From Rhododendron vialii (lineage: Eukaryota; Streptophyta; Magnoliopsida; Ericales; Ericaceae), in NCBI RefSeq assembly GCF_030253575.1, contig NC_080569.1, positions 2,624,001 through 2,688,000 on the forward strand: a DNA stretch of 64,000 bases. Direction: 5' to 3'. This document shows positions 1 to 12,259 of the stretch, in pieces. The notes beneath the pieces were generated by a model. It saw only the letters and a program-made list of their open reading frames with translations, was not told the origin of the DNA and did not search any database. How positions within the stretch are numbered: position 1 is the stretch's first letter; the number at the start of each line of letters is the position of its first letter. Both the position numbers and the translations under genes were made by a program.

Positions 1-239
1 AATAGTTCACCAAATGAAATATATATTCAGTCACATTGCTGTTGGAATTAAATTTGTTTTTTCTTTTCCTGGGATATTCATTAAATTAGAAAATTATACT
101 CTGGTTCTGGTTTTATAATTGTAACTTTCACGGATGATTTGTCGAGTTCGTATCCACATGATGATTTGTCGGTGGATTATTTTTTTTAGGGGGTTTTATG
201 ATTGAATATGACTTTATTTGTTGGTTGAAATCACTATAA

Positions 240-379
240 ATTTATGGTTTTTTCGGCCAAAACCGAAAAAACCGGATTAAAGCGAACCAAAATGTTTATA
301 ACATTCAGTTCGATTTCAGTTTCAAAATTTTGGTGAGAAAATACCTATACTAGATCAAAGTGAACTGTTTACACCCCTG
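240..379. mobile_element. hAT-like transposon remnant
   Basis: The right edge reads as an inverted CAGGGGTGTAAACAG-type end (on + it appears as TTTACACCCCTG), a common terminus of plant hAT elements. The interior has the AACCGAA/CGGATT runs typical of such non-autonomous copies. The left terminus and target duplication were not found, so this is an edge or fragment. It has no coding capacity. Confidence 0.4.
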
Positions 380-1693
380 GACATAACCGATGAGCAAAAG
401 ATCGACGAACTCAACCTCTCCAATCAAGAGGTCATAAACTACCTCGAGAGGTATGTTCAAATATCTGGTGTAGCTCCAAATTTCGGTTCGCCGATGATAT
501 TTCTAGAGAGAGAGAAAAAGAGGAGGAGGAGGATTTGGTGGTGGGATGTTGGTGGCGGTAGTGATGAGGGTGGGGTGGTGAATGAATGTGGGAATGCGAA
601 GAAAAAAATGCTTTAAAGATTTTTAATAGAACATGTTACTGGAATTGCGATTTTTCATTGGGCTAATTGGAAGTACAAATTGAAGTAAAGAGACAGTCTA
701 ACTGGAAAATTGATAGTTGCAGGTGAAGCTGGTTGGGCGTCTACAATATTACCCTTACAAGGGTTAAAAAAATCCACTCTGAAAAGGCTAGTCATGTAAA
801 TTCACACGGAAGAAGACAAAAAAAAAAAAAATGAGTGTCATCATTGAAAAAAAAAAAAAAAAAAAAGGGAGTGAAATCACTCTCCTTAGTAAACTTACCT
901 TCTTTTTTGTTTTGAGAGCACTTTGTAAACTTACCCAGACATTGCCAACCTTATTTAAATCGTTAAGCCAAAGCTAATTCATTATTGACTAGTGCTAATC
1001 CGTGCCTACGGCACTACGCATCCCGATTGGAAGGGGATGGCAGTTATGTGATTTAGGCGAAAATCATGGGTACTTAACCGGGAAGTGGGAGAATGCACTA
1101 CAGCCTTTAGATCAAATGAATCTAAGCTGTTCCAACAACTTGTCTCCACACCCTTCTGTTTTATAATAGAGATGTTTAAATAAATATATAAAAAACTAAT
1201 TCATCACTGTAGAATTTTTAGTTTGTCATACTAGGAGTACTATTTTACAGGAATTTTTTATTTTTTATTTTTATATACTCTTACAGGATAGTTACCAAAG
1301 GGTGTTTTCCTGTATATTGTCATGTAAAATAAAAACTCTGTTTCGCTAAGAATCTAATTTTTGCATTTCTCTTACTTATTTTTCATTATATGAGATAAAT
1401 CATTCTCTCAACAACCTTTTTCAGAAGCTTGAGTAGTTGCGTCTTATCTTTCTTGTTCTTGTTTTTGAAGGGTAAATCAGGGTTGTAGTGTCTTATCTTC
1501 TTTAATCTGTGTGTGTGGTGTGGGTATGGACAAACATATTTGTAATGGGAGAATGAAGTTGTACCGTGGGATGGAGACAATATTGTGTAGTAGTAGCTTA
1601 CTTGGAACTCACCTGGGGACCCAAAATTTGTAGGCCTCCCTTGAGTCCCTCCCCATGTTAAACTCTTGTCTAACACTTTTTAGGTGTTTCCTC

Positions 1694-1724
<31 letters not shown>

Positions 1725-2583
1725 AAACGTTAGGTGTGGATCCAATTGATCCTATATCTAGGACAACTTCCACTTTGACCATCTGTAGTTTGGGTTATAT
1801 GCAGATACACCCCCTATGCTTTAAGAGTATACACGTAACATCTTGTGGTTTGTGACGTGTGCACATAACACCCAATTCTGCTCATAAGAATGTCAAGTGT
1901 GACGGACACGCATTAAAAGTCCGATATGTTCTTATTTTCTCGTTTGATTCATCTTCTTCCTTGAATCTAACCACTCCAACCACTGTACTGAAAATTGGAT
2001 CTGAACCGTTGATATTGTAGAGTTTGGCAAGTGCTACATCCATACTAAAATTTAAGTCCATCAAAAAATGAAAATGTCATGGTCGAATCGAATCGAATTT
2101 ATTATGAAGTATATTTTTAAATTTATATTTATCATTCATTTTAACAAGAATTAGATCACTGAATTATTGATGTCTGATCGAGTTAACTTTTTACAGAGAT
2201 GTAATTCTATTCTATGATTAATACATTATGAACAGCTCAGATTAGATTTTGGCTAGATTCAAAAGACGTGCGTGATATATCTTCATTAAAACAAACGGAA
2301 TTGGGTGCCACATGGCCGGACCAATCTGCTCCATACTAAAGCACCTGAGGTTCACTGTTGTCTCTGGACATGACCCGGGCCAGGGCTCCGACCCGACTGT
2401 CACCCAAACGAATAGGGGATCTCTATGCTCTTCACTCTTATCTGATACAAGTAGGCTCAAGAGACCATGCGCCTAACGAGCCCATCGGGCTATAATTGAT
2501 ATTCCGGCCCACTATAGGGGCTGAAATGATATTACCTGCTACACCGATACCCCTTATTCTTACGTCGCATGATTACAGAGTAG

Positions 2584-2617
2584 TGCTACTGGTACAGCAG
2601 CTGCTGTACCAGTAGCA
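2584..2617. repeat. 34-bp perfect palindrome, joined MITE ends
   Basis: The sequence TGCTACTGGTACAGCAG is followed directly by its exact reverse complement. The same TGCTACTGGTAC terminus, itself containing the GTACAGCAGCTGCTGTAC palindrome, forms both ends of the 390-bp foldback element at 57.2 kb. This copy looks like the two ends of that family joined with no interior. No target-site duplication is evident. Confidence 0.6.
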
Positions 2618-3882
2618 TTTTTGATGATTACATCGTATACGCGAGATGATTATTGATTACACACAAAAGAATCGGACACGGGACGAAAATCCCGATACTT
2701 GTCTCGTGAAAAATAAAAGGTTGCCTAGCCTTGCCCTCGCACCCGAAAATCTTCACGGATACGCTATGAGATCAAGCAAAATTGATTCCAACAGGCTGGG
2801 CCATGAGGGATGTGTGGCGGTGAAACAGGCCTAAGCTACGACTAAGAGTCTAGCTGCGGCCCAGGTGGGTGGGGGGACATCGCATCCGGGTAGATCTTAT
2901 CTCTGTCTTTTACTCCATGGTTTTATTCTCGATCATCAGTGTAGTTATTTGGTACCCTATGGCTGTAGCTAGCCAGGGGACTTGTAGACCAATTCTCTTG
3001 ATTAGAACAGGATCTCTTTTCTTTTTGGGGGACCAGCTTCCATGCACTATGTAGATTGCGGAATGATTCTCCACATCTTCTTGCATTATATGATTCGACC
3101 TCCTCCTTTTTATGTGGGAAAATTGTACATACCACTTTACATGCATTCCTTTCATTTCAAACAATGGGTGGTCTTCTGTTTGGAAAAAAATGAGATTTAC
3201 TGCACGCCTTTTGTGCAATATTGATAACATACTCACGGAGGAGCCGGTCCTAACATTTCGGGGCCTAAGAAAAACTTCGTAAAACAATTACTTGTGGAAG
3301 CAAACGGATTATTGGAATTTGTTGCATTTTAGAACAAATCTCGTAAAATGATTTGTTGCTCTTGAAGGTTTGCAATGGAGATCTTCTCAAATGATGGGTA
3401 TAAATATATATAATGCAAGCGCAACTAGAAGATACATAGAAAAATTATGAAAATTTATTTTCGCGCTTCACTTTTTTGCACGTTAAAAGCGGAGCGCTTG
3501 CGTGCAAAAGTGGAGTGCCGAAATCAGCATTCAAAAAAGACTAAATGCAAATGATGCTAGTGAATATGACCTATCAATAATATATATGAACCTAGCTAGC
3601 TACTATATATCAATGGGAGATCTTGTAAACAGATTGGGGGCGGGGCAGGGCAGGTCAAGTGGGCATGACCTATAAATCTGCACTGCTCATTTCTTATTTG
3701 CATGCTTTTTGGCAGAGAAAAAAGATGAATGGAAACAAGCGTCTGATGTGAAAGGGGCCGGGGGAGTGTAGTGTGGGAGGCTTAGATCATAGTATCAGGA
3801 AACAGTTAAAAGATCAAAGATCTCATTTTGATTCATTCTCATGCCATCACTCCCAACAAGAAACTTTGCCCATTCAATTGTA

Positions 3883-3917
<35 letters not shown>

Positions 3918-4712
3918 CACGCAGTTTCTGGCAAAGTAGAACCACTGTTTTCTCACCTGCTTTCCTCGCATTGCGACCATGTATTTGGCCAATTATCCAC
4001 CATTACCTGAAGAAAGATAGGATAAGAACCACAAAGCACACCTCATCCAACGGTCAAGTACACTGACTTCATCTTTGTCGAAAAAAAAAATTCATTTCAA
4101 TTTTAGACATACTTGACCATTGCAATTATTGGATCCTAATTCCTAACTAAGACAGATGTTTGATACTTTTTCCATCTTTAGTGAACTTTTTTTTTTCTTT
4201 CGGTTATAATTTTGTATTTTTTAGACTCTTCTCCTCGAGATGAATGATTAATCCAAAACATATCACGGGAATCTAACAAAAATTCGAAAACATTGAACAA
4301 AACACACAAAACGAAAAAGAAAATTAAGTAAAAAAGAATGCACCCTTAACCGCAAATTATTTGGTAATGTTTCTTGTAACCCACCGATGTAGAAGCTACA
4401 TGGAGTAAGATTCAGAACTATCATGTTGGGATTAATTTCTAAATACGGACTTATATTCTAAGACATCTAATATTAAGGACCAATAATTAAGCACAAATGG
4501 AGATGATAGGTCAAACAAAATATGAACCATATATATGAAAGTTAAACGTGAAGTGGCTGCAAGCCTGCAACCATTCTCGTTAAAAATTGGATGTGTGCGT
4601 AGTTGAAAATAAATTGTTATATTTTCCAAACATGCATACAAATACCGGTGTAATTTGTGTTTAGTTAGTGAGAAACAATGGACGGTTAGGGCTTAGGGTT
4701 TCCCCAAGGTAA

Positions 4713-4804
4713 TGATCATTGCTTAATTAATTCCGATCTTAATTTAACCAAACAGGTCACGGGACCATTTTTCCTAATTAATGATCAATGTAAATTAAGA
4801 AGTA
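4713..4804 (+). repeat. direct repeat, left copy
   Basis: About 92 bp starting TGATCATTGCTTAATTAATT and containing ACCAAACAGGT and ATGATCAATGTA are repeated with small differences at 5911-6006. The two copies flank the Harbinger MITE at 4847-5623. Confidence 0.75.
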
Positions 4805-4846
4805 CTAAAACTAATCTTGTCGTGATAACCAAGCATGATAAACTAA

Positions 4847-5623
4847 GGCCATCCACAGTGGTATAATCAAATGCCAATTGTTTTTAAAGTTAACAATATT
4901 GGTGCAAAAGATTGCTCATAATGGTATAATCAAACTTAACAACATCCTTAGAAATAATCAAACTTTGGGCTTTGGATAATCAAAACTAGCAACCTTTTTC
5001 AATAATCAAAATTTGTGGATCCTACACCATATATGTTAACTAGTTCCAAAATTTGTATACACGTGTTTCAACTAATATTTTCTTCTTCTCTTCTTCGCAT
5101 ACTCTTTTTTTTAATTAAAAAATAAAATTGAAGAATAAAATTTTTATGTAGCCAAGCTTTTTCGCCTACTTTATATCTTTTTCACTTCGCCAACAAACTA
5201 TTTCTCTTTTTTTTCCTCCAAAAGTGAAAATCATATCTCTCGATCATCTACAATTCAACACATCGTCGCCGGATTAAGGTGTTTCACTCTTCTTTCCTGT
5301 TTCTAACCCCCCCTCCAAAAAAAGAAAAAAAAAAGGAAAAATCATAATATGAGGGAAGAAAGTCATCTATTTTTTTTTCAAAATTAAGAGAAGGAATCGA
5401 TATATTTTAACCCATAAAAAACGTAAATAGAGGGAAGTGAATGACAAGAAACAGAGAATGAGAGAGAGTGAAATTGTAGTGAACCCCATATTTTGATTAT
5501 GAACTAAAAGTGACTATAGTGAAGCTTAACATTGTTAAACTTAGCAACCTCTTAAGTGAATAATCAAAAGCTGATGTGTCAACTTTTGGTTATCCTTTTT
5601 TGATTATACCACTGTGGATGGCC
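4847..5623. mobile_element. PIF/Harbinger (Tourist-like) MITE
   Basis: The 777-bp element begins GGCCATCCACAGTGGTATAA and ends with its near-perfect inverse. It is flanked on both sides by TAA (4844-4846 and 5624-5626), the three-base target duplication of the PIF/Harbinger superfamily. The interior is AT-rich and non-coding, so any movement would have needed a transposase from elsewhere. Confidence 0.8.
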
Positions 5624-5910
5624 TAATATGTTGTTTCTATGCATGATAACCAAGCATATTATTGTAAAATCAAATCTCCTACTAATTAGGAAATTGAAAA
5701 GAATCAAAACTAATCGTGTCGTGTCGTTTCAAGTTAACGTGTCGACACGAAAAATTAAACAGTTATCCGTTACGCAAGTCAAATTCGTGTTTGACCCATT
5801 TAATTGTTGTGTTGGGGGGTCGTGTCATACTCGTGTTCGTGTCAAAAAGTGGTCTACCCAAACCCTCTAACTTCATGTCGTGTTCGTGTCCGGAATTCTC
5901 ACCCCTAAAT

Positions 5911-6006
5911 TGATCATTGCTTAATTAATTCCGATCTTAATTTTACCAAACAGGTGGGGGCCATTTTTTCCTAGTTAATGATCAATGTATAAATTACTAA
6001 GAAGTA
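5911..6006 (+). repeat. direct repeat, right copy
   Basis: This is the second copy of the repeat at 4713-4804, about 1.2 kb away in the same orientation, with a handful of substitutions and small indels. The stretch just before it (about 5690-5910) is rich in GTGTCGTGTCG-like words and ends ATTCTCACCCCTAA, which resembles an inverted hAT end. Confidence 0.7.
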
Positions 6007-6052
6007 GTAGTAATTACGTGAAGGTGTGTTGATACAGAGTGTTGCTAGCCGT

Positions 6053-6386
6053 ACCGACCAAAACTCACCGAAATCGTACCGACAGCCACCGGACGGCCGA
6101 TCCGAGCCGTCCAAAAATTCTAAAAAAAAAACCAAGGGGGTCCTCGATGTGTGTATGATGGTTGGATCAAGCACCCAACTTTTTCGTGTATTCGTGTATA
6201 TACATATATACACGAAAAAATGGGTGCTTGATCCAACCACCATACACACATCGGATGCCGTTGATTCTCGCGCAAACCCCCTCGGTTTTTTTTTTTAGAA
6301 TTTTTGGACGGCTCGGATCGGCCGTCCGGTGGCCGGAGATGGCCCTGCAGTGGCCGTCGGTACGATTTCGGTGAGTTTTGGTCGGT
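6053..6386. mobile_element. foldback MITE
   Basis: Two long inverted arms face each other. The left arm starts ACCGACCAAAACTCACCG and includes CGGACGGCC...GAGCCGTCCAAAAATTCT; the right arm carries the inverse and ends GGTGAGTTTTGGTCGGT. An inner inverted repeat (ACCCAACTTTTTCGTGTA against its inverse) closes on a short TATATACATATATA loop. The transcript would form an extended hairpin. Superfamily not determined, no clear target duplication. Confidence 0.75.
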
Positions 6387-7012
6387 CCTCGTAGGATTTC
6401 TGATACAAATTGTCCCAAATTGATGGAGTAATTACATGACAAGAAGACAAGAAGATTCTCATGATTCCCCCCAACAGAGCACGAATAGATTTCCAGAATC
6501 CTAAAATGGTTTTTACTGAAGTGGGTCCCTTTTTGATACCCTCTTATCTTTGGATTCTATTCATCAAATGTCAACCAGTAACAAAGTCGATCCGTTGAAT
6601 GAAACATTACCCAATAGTCTTAAGTTTCGTTTTCTAATGTTCCAGTACTGGAACATTATTCAGTACTGAGCAAGACTACGAATACAACTTTTCATCACGC
6701 ATGAATGCAAGCTGTGAGATCCAAGCTGCGATAAGAGCTGAATGAACAATTTCACTCGCGGATCAAAAAAAAAAAAAAAACAATTTCACTCAAGTAGCAA
6801 GCTCCTTAGAGAAATGGGTGACAAATCGGCCACCATACAAATTGTGAGGAGATCAGGTTAATACGCCACCGCACAAATAGCGAGCGAGGAGATAAGGAGT
6901 ACTGCATTTTAACGTGTATGTTGGGTATCTAACGTTTTGCGAGATTGGTACGTACTAATAGGTATATAGTTCTCCCACTGTACATACCAATCGCGGTATT
7001 CAAATGTCGGAT

Positions 7013-7055
7013 ATATATATATATATAGGTGTGTGTGTGTGTATATATATATATG
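7013..7055. repeat. AT/GT compound microsatellite
   Basis: A run of (AT)n, then (GT)n, then (AT)n. It produces low-complexity open frames on both strands that should not be read as genes. Confidence 0.9.
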
Positions 7056-7786
7056 CTTCAAACAATTTTTATAATCCAAACTCACATTCACACTCGTTTT
7101 ACCTCAATATCGCTATTCCGTTTCTACTCATGAATTTGCCACAGCCACAGCCACTGCCTCACCACCACCTCTACCAACCACAAGCACAACCAACATTAAT
7201 GCCAACCCCACAATATGAGAATTGGCCTGGAAGGAAGGAGAAATTAATTAAACTTCTTTGTCAATATTAGATTTCAGTACTCATTATAGCTTTAATTTTA
7301 ATATTTACTTATTATATTTATGAAATACTATCACCTAAGACTTTGTTTATCCTTCACCATGGAGTAACCTTGTTCGTTTTAGGGTCTCAAAACCCGTAGA
7401 TGCATCTCTCCAATAAATTTTTTCTATCTATCTTTTTCGCCTCATTACTCGAAAAAACATTCCTCAAACCGAATAGGGGTGTTCCCTTGTCTTCGAAGAC
7501 TTCGCTCGCCCGCCAAGAACTCCATGAACAGATAAGGATCAAAAAGTGTTTCTTTGACAATAATAATTATATAATTACACACACAAACATTTTACACACA
7601 TACTCACATCTTTTGGTGGGTCCCAAATATTGAAATTGTAATACGTGTGGGACCCAATATGAATGTGAGTGAATTTGCGTAAGTCTTTGAGTAATTATTT
7701 TGTGGTCGTAGAATGATTCGCTTCTTTGGTGGCCAGGCGTTTGTGCAAATCCACCACTTTCTATGGGCCCTCCAATGGCCTATGGT

Positions 7787-7787
<1 letters not shown>

Positions 7788-7852
<65 letters not shown>
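7788..7852 (+). repeat. (CT)n microsatellite, about 65 bp
   Basis: A nearly uninterrupted CT dinucleotide run, the longest in the left third of the window. It explains the Ser-Leu repeat frame on + and the Arg-Glu repeat frame on -. Confidence 0.95.
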
Positions 7853-7854
<2 letters not shown>

Positions 7855-8729
7855 TCCTTTTCCACAACTTACAAATAACAACGGACAAAACATAAATTTG
7901 TTACGGGTTAGTACAAAATTAAGAAGCATTCTAAACCAATATGTACATTATATTAACGAACAGAAGAAGAAAAAAGAAAAAGGGTACTTCCAACTTACAC
8001 CTAATATTTTGTGAGGGCGTCTCAAATTCAATTCGTTTGTTGCTCTTGCCTTTTCCCTACCCGCTTAATATTTGCTAATTTATTGTACGATTTTTCTTCT
8101 ATTAAGAGGTATAGCTCTAGAGTTTTATCATGTGAGAGTTACGAATACACCAACTCATTCAATTTTTCTTTGATTCCTCACTTTTTATACGAAGTACTAG
8201 TTGCTAAGTACGTTTTCTATTTTCTGTTGAATTTCGTGATTTTTTACAATATTTACAGTCTTAGCATTTAAAATAGCCATCTTGATAAAAGTTTGCTTTT
8301 AAAAAGACGACCAAAGCCGATCCTCAGCTAAAGCTCGCAAACTTACGAACTTCAGGAGCCCATCCTATTTTAGTACCCTTTAATATTTCAAAAAAAAAGA
8401 GTCTTGCTATCTTTTAACTTTGCTTTAAGCTCCCCAAGAGCCCGGGCCAGCCCTGAAGGTGACTTTCTAGTTTAATTCTACGTTGAAGCCATTAGATGCA
8501 TGAATTTTTGGGGACAAAGATTGGATGAGGTTGATGACATTGGTTACCCAACAACGATTGAGAGCTTAAACGGATTTGGACACGTAGGAAATACTAATGG
8601 AACACCACTCATTAATAAACTGGTCTGGTTGGGGTCACATATATACAAATTGTCGACCTGGCACCGGATGAGGGCGACCGCTGATGAGCAACACCACCAC
8701 CACAAACCCAGTTGTGTCTCTCAGACTAG

Positions 8730-9042
8730 CAGGGCCGGCTCTGAGTCGAGACGAGCAATGCAGCGCCACAGCGGACTTAAGCTCCCGAATTTTAGATCAA
8801 AATTAGGGCCCCAGATAGGTATATCCAAATATGTAAGTATAATATTTAATCTAGCAATTTTATAACAAATAAGTTAACTGTATGAATATTTGATAGCCAA
8901 GTATGTAAGCTCTCCGTATGAATATTTTTATAACAAAATTAGGGTCTCAAATAGGTATAGCCAAATATGTAAGCTCCCTGTATGAATATTTTTTTTCCTC
9001 ATAAATTCGTCTTAAGTCCCAAAAATTTCAAAGCCGACCCTG
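8730..9042. mobile_element. non-autonomous hAT element
   Basis: It starts CAGGGCCGGCTCTGA and ends TCAAAGCCGACCCTG, an imperfect terminal inverted repeat of the CAGGG...CCCTG type. It is flanked by CAGACTAG (8722-8729) and CGAACTAG (9043-9050), an 8-bp target duplication with two differences, as expected for hAT insertions. It has no coding capacity. The internal word GGTATA(T/G)CCAAATATGTAAG is repeated at about 8816 and 8955. Confidence 0.7.
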
Positions 9043-9477
9043 CGAACTAGCTAGGCTAGAATCTATCTATGTGGATAACGTGGGTGCGGTCCTCCTCAAA
9101 TATTGCTACTAAACTAGCACGTTAATTTGTGATATGTGGTGCATCGGGGAGTAATACAAATCGCATGTCCTCCACAGGCCACACAATGACAAGGACAATT
9201 CAACCTTGGGTCCGTGTGTGTGTGGAGGGAGGGACCATGGCCGTGAGGGGAAGCTATTTGAAAGTTCACGGGTAGGGGTGAGAATTTTCGACTTGACACG
9301 AGAATACGATACCAACCCGACACGAAGTTAGCGGATTATGGTTAGCTATTTCTGACATAAAACACGAATATGTCACGACATAATAACATGAAAGGCTAAA
9401 TATGTCTGTTAGAGTTGAGAGAATTCTGACATGAATATGAGATGACACGACGCAGTGTGAGAATTTATGACCGGACA

Positions 9478-9640
9478 CGATACCTCGACTAATTCTTTCT
9501 CCGATCCAGTCAAATACAGGCCATTTACGCTGAAACTAAAGAATTTACAAAAAATTTCTTTTTCTTGTGCACGGTTTGTATCCCAACAAATTGAACACTG
9601 GTTAATTGTGTGAAACAAACTCACTAACCAACCGGACTCA
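9478..9640 (-). mobile_element. tRNA-type SINE remnant
   Basis: On the minus strand this resembles the 3' half of the SINE family at 57.9 kb: a TTAGTCGAGGT-like word followed by a GTGTCC-like end. It is diverged and partial. Confidence 0.4.
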
Positions 9641-10283
9641 TCTTTGAGCTACCATGAATAGGAGCTAAACAATGTATGACTCAGCTGCTAAAGGGGAAAG
9701 GAGTCAAAATTTTAGTAGTAGTGGTGTGGACAAAGAGTAGTGGCTGGTGGTGTTAGTAAACTTATTTTTCTTCTTCATTTTACAATATGTTTTAGTGTTT
9801 TTTCTGAATTTTTGTCAAATTCGAGTGATATGTTTTAGATTGATCATCTGTCTCGATGAGAGGGGTCTAAAAAGTAAAAATTATGACCGCGAGCAAAAAA
9901 AACTTACTAAAGACAAAAAAAGTATCAAATAGCTGTTTTATTTGTCTAAGTGCTGTTTTATTTGAATTTTTTCAATATCGGTCTATATTTTTATAATTTT
10001 CTGATTCGTCTTGTCGAGACGCACATCTAAGAAAATTACGACAAAAAACTAAAAAAAAAGATTGCGAATAATTAAAAACATACCGAAATAAGTTTCAGAT
10101 TCAAGAACGTACGTAGCCTGAGATAATGGACAAAAGTGACGATGACATTATAGCCGCATTGGAATATAGACCAAACAAAAATCAGCTTTTCAGTCTCATG
10201 CATGTGCAATTCTTCTTTTCTACTGCAGTAGTAACATTTGTGGTTTGTGTACGTAATTTACTGCTCATAAGTCCATTTATTAC

Positions 10284-10287
<4 letters not shown>

Positions 10288-10332
<45 letters not shown>

Positions 10333-10440
10333 AACTCAATGTGGATGTGGTTTGTGTACGTAATTTTCTGCTCATACGTCCATTTATTACGTACTCTCTC
10401 TCTCTCTCTCTCTCTCTCTGCTCATACGTCCATTTATTAC

Positions 10441-10496
<56 letters not shown>
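10288..10496 (+). repeat. three (CT)n blocks with repeated spacer
   Basis: Three CT runs (about 10288-10326, 10395-10420 and 10446-10495) are separated by copies of CATACGTCCATTTATTACGT, and a longer unit containing GTTTGTGTACGTAATTT is also repeated. This is local tandem duplication seeded on a microsatellite. The 162-codon frame crossing it is an artefact of the repeat. Confidence 0.9.
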
Positions 10497-10497
<1 letters not shown>

Positions 10498-10594
10498 AAC
10501 TCAACGTGGATGTTAAGTGACAGGAAGCCAATTAATAACCGAGAAACTTTTATGTACATCGAGATGCCCTTGGTATCCCCTCAAGTTCATTTTG

Positions 10595-10920
10595 CATTTT
10601 CGGCCATTTTTTGATCATATTTGGATGATCGGCTCCGTTAATTTTATAGAGTTCAACGAGAACGTTAATCATATCAAAAATCGTGTTCATCGAACTTTAA
10701 TAGGTACATGATCGGCACACGTGAAAATTGAAGAAAACCAAAACTGGGTCCAAAAACACACTAAATCGGAACTCTGTTTTTATTTTTTTTCACGTGTGCC
10801 GATCATGTATCAAATAAAATTCAATGAACACGATTTTTGGTATGATTATGGTTCTTGTTGAACTCGACAAAATGAACGGAACCGATTATCAAAATGTGAT
10901 CGAAAAATGCCCGGAAAATG
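10595..10920. mobile_element. foldback MITE
   Basis: The left arm begins CATTTTCGGCCATTTTTTGA and contains AAAAATCGTGTTCAT and ACATGATCGGCACACGTGAA. The right arm carries the inverse of each in mirrored order and ends CCCGGAAAATG. The arms are about 120 bp with scattered mismatches. Superfamily not determined. Confidence 0.75.
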
Positions 10921-11194
10921 CGAAAAATGGCCACCACCAAAATGGATTGAACATCAGCAAAGAAAAGGGGTAAATGAAAAGAAAATATTCAAATTAAAAA
11001 AATAAAAAATCAAATTAATCTTGAGATGTACTAAAAATCCCAACTTTAATTTCCATCCTGAACATTTGTTCTTTGGGATAAAATCTTGTTGAGAGCGTAA
11101 ATATAGGACATCGCCTCATATGGAGTTATCGACTTTTGGGTAAGGGAACCAGCAAAATTGTGTCATTGTAGTCGCTTGGTCTAAAATGTTACGA

Positions 11195-11342
11195 GGAGTG
11201 CTAGGGACAAAGAAAATAGGCAAAGAATTGACCCTTAAAATGTACATAAACGGCTCAGATTCAGTGTGCAGTGCATCTAAGCCGTTCATGTACACTTTAA
11301 GGGTCAATTCTTTGCTCATTTTCTTTGTACTTAGCATTTCTC
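11195..11342. mobile_element. foldback MITE, GCTAGGGACAAAG family
   Basis: A short element with arms starting GTGCTAGGGACAAAGAAAAT and ending in the near inverse TTTTCTTTGTACTTAGCA. The arms share AAGAATTGACCC(TTAAA) and the loop lies near 11260. Two further members with the same termini occur at 41288-41456 and 41640-41816. Confidence 0.75.
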
Positions 11343-11524
11343 AAATGTTATTCCATATATATAGTTTGAAAAGTCGTGTTCAAACGAAAAAAAAAAGTTT
11401 TTTATTTCCTTAGTGGCATTTTTCAACCCTAACCTTCTCTCATGTTGCCTTTATTCTCAACAAGAAACGTTATCGCATGGAAGCCCTAACTCCACCCTGG
11501 GGACATTGAAGTCTTGTTTTTGGT

Positions 11525-11660
11525 TCAACGATCAGGGGTGCGTGGGCCAGCTTATGCGCACCTCGACTAATCTCCTTCCCAGTCCAGTAAAAAACAAGTC
11601 ACCCACGTTAAAACTAGATAATTCACAATAGTTTTCTTTCCTGCAGATAGCAGACCCCAA
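11525..11660 (-). mobile_element. tRNA-type SINE remnant
   Basis: Read on minus, it ends in TTAGTCGAGGTGCGCATAAG followed by CTGGCCCACGC, the conserved 3' region of the SINE family in this window. The 5' part is diverged. Confidence 0.5.
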
Positions 11661-12259
11661 GAAATCTCCTTTAAAAAGTATTTTGCCCAGTTTCCTCACC
11701 TGGCCCATTTAGTCATTTTCAATTACCCATCAAAAACATCCACCGCCCATAACCCAATTCTAGCATGCCCCGGACCACTCCTCTCTAATCGATGATTTAT
11801 TGTACCACTATCCAGTGCGATGAGAAGGAAAGATCCACCATTGAGTCCTTTTGAGAAATTTCACACAGTAAAAGAGTAATGAAGCCTGACTCTGAAGGCC
11901 AAGTTGATCGAATGTGGAAACTTTTGTGGAGTAGAAAGTGTTAGAATCTTAGAAACAGGCTACAAGCACATGGTCAGTACATATTACTTTGTTGCTACTG
12001 CGAACTCCTGATAGTTACCTCCCAGACGTACACCATTCGTAGTTTCCTATGTAACAATCATCCCCATTCCCCCACTTGGTGGACATGCAAGTTATCGCAT
12101 GCTTCGTGGTCATGTTCGTTTTGGAATTCTAAATTTAAATTTTTTTCTCCATACATGTTCTTCAATAATTTTTTCCTCTCATTTTTTTATTTATTTCTCT
12201 CCACTCATTATCCCAAAAAATTCTCTCGAAATCCAAAACGAACTTCCTAATTACTTTAA

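Larger units (their letters stand above)
1..4846. other. gene-free spacer, left end
   Basis: I see no coding gene. Open frames are short, have no recognisable domains and often run through simple repeats. It holds the hAT remnant near 240-379, a (CT)n run at 1701-1724, a 34-bp palindrome at 2584-2617, a small imperfect hairpin near 3470-3520, and a (CT)n run at about 3884-3914. The segment at 3235-3290 contains GAGCCGGTCC...GGGGCCTAAG, resembling an end of the CAGGGCCGGC-type hAT elements seen better at 8.7 kb. Confidence 0.5.
6391..8729. other. gene-free spacer
   Basis: No gene is supported. It contains the compound microsatellite near 7.0 kb, the (CT)n run near 7.8 kb, and, at about 8290-8456, AT-rich sequence ending GGGCCAGCCCTG, probably another decayed copy or end of the CAGGGCCGGC hAT family. 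Confidence 0.45.

Noticed and set aside
2584-2617. A transcription terminator hairpin
   Set aside because: There is no gene nearby, plant Pol II does not use such terminators, and the sequence matches MITE ends elsewhere in the window.
6026-6442. Three overlapping frames of 70-92 codons
   Set aside because: They arise because both arms of a foldback MITE are open on both strands.
10126-10614. A 162-codon + frame
   Set aside because: Most of it is Ser-Leu repeat translated from (CT)n tracts; no domain, no splice support.
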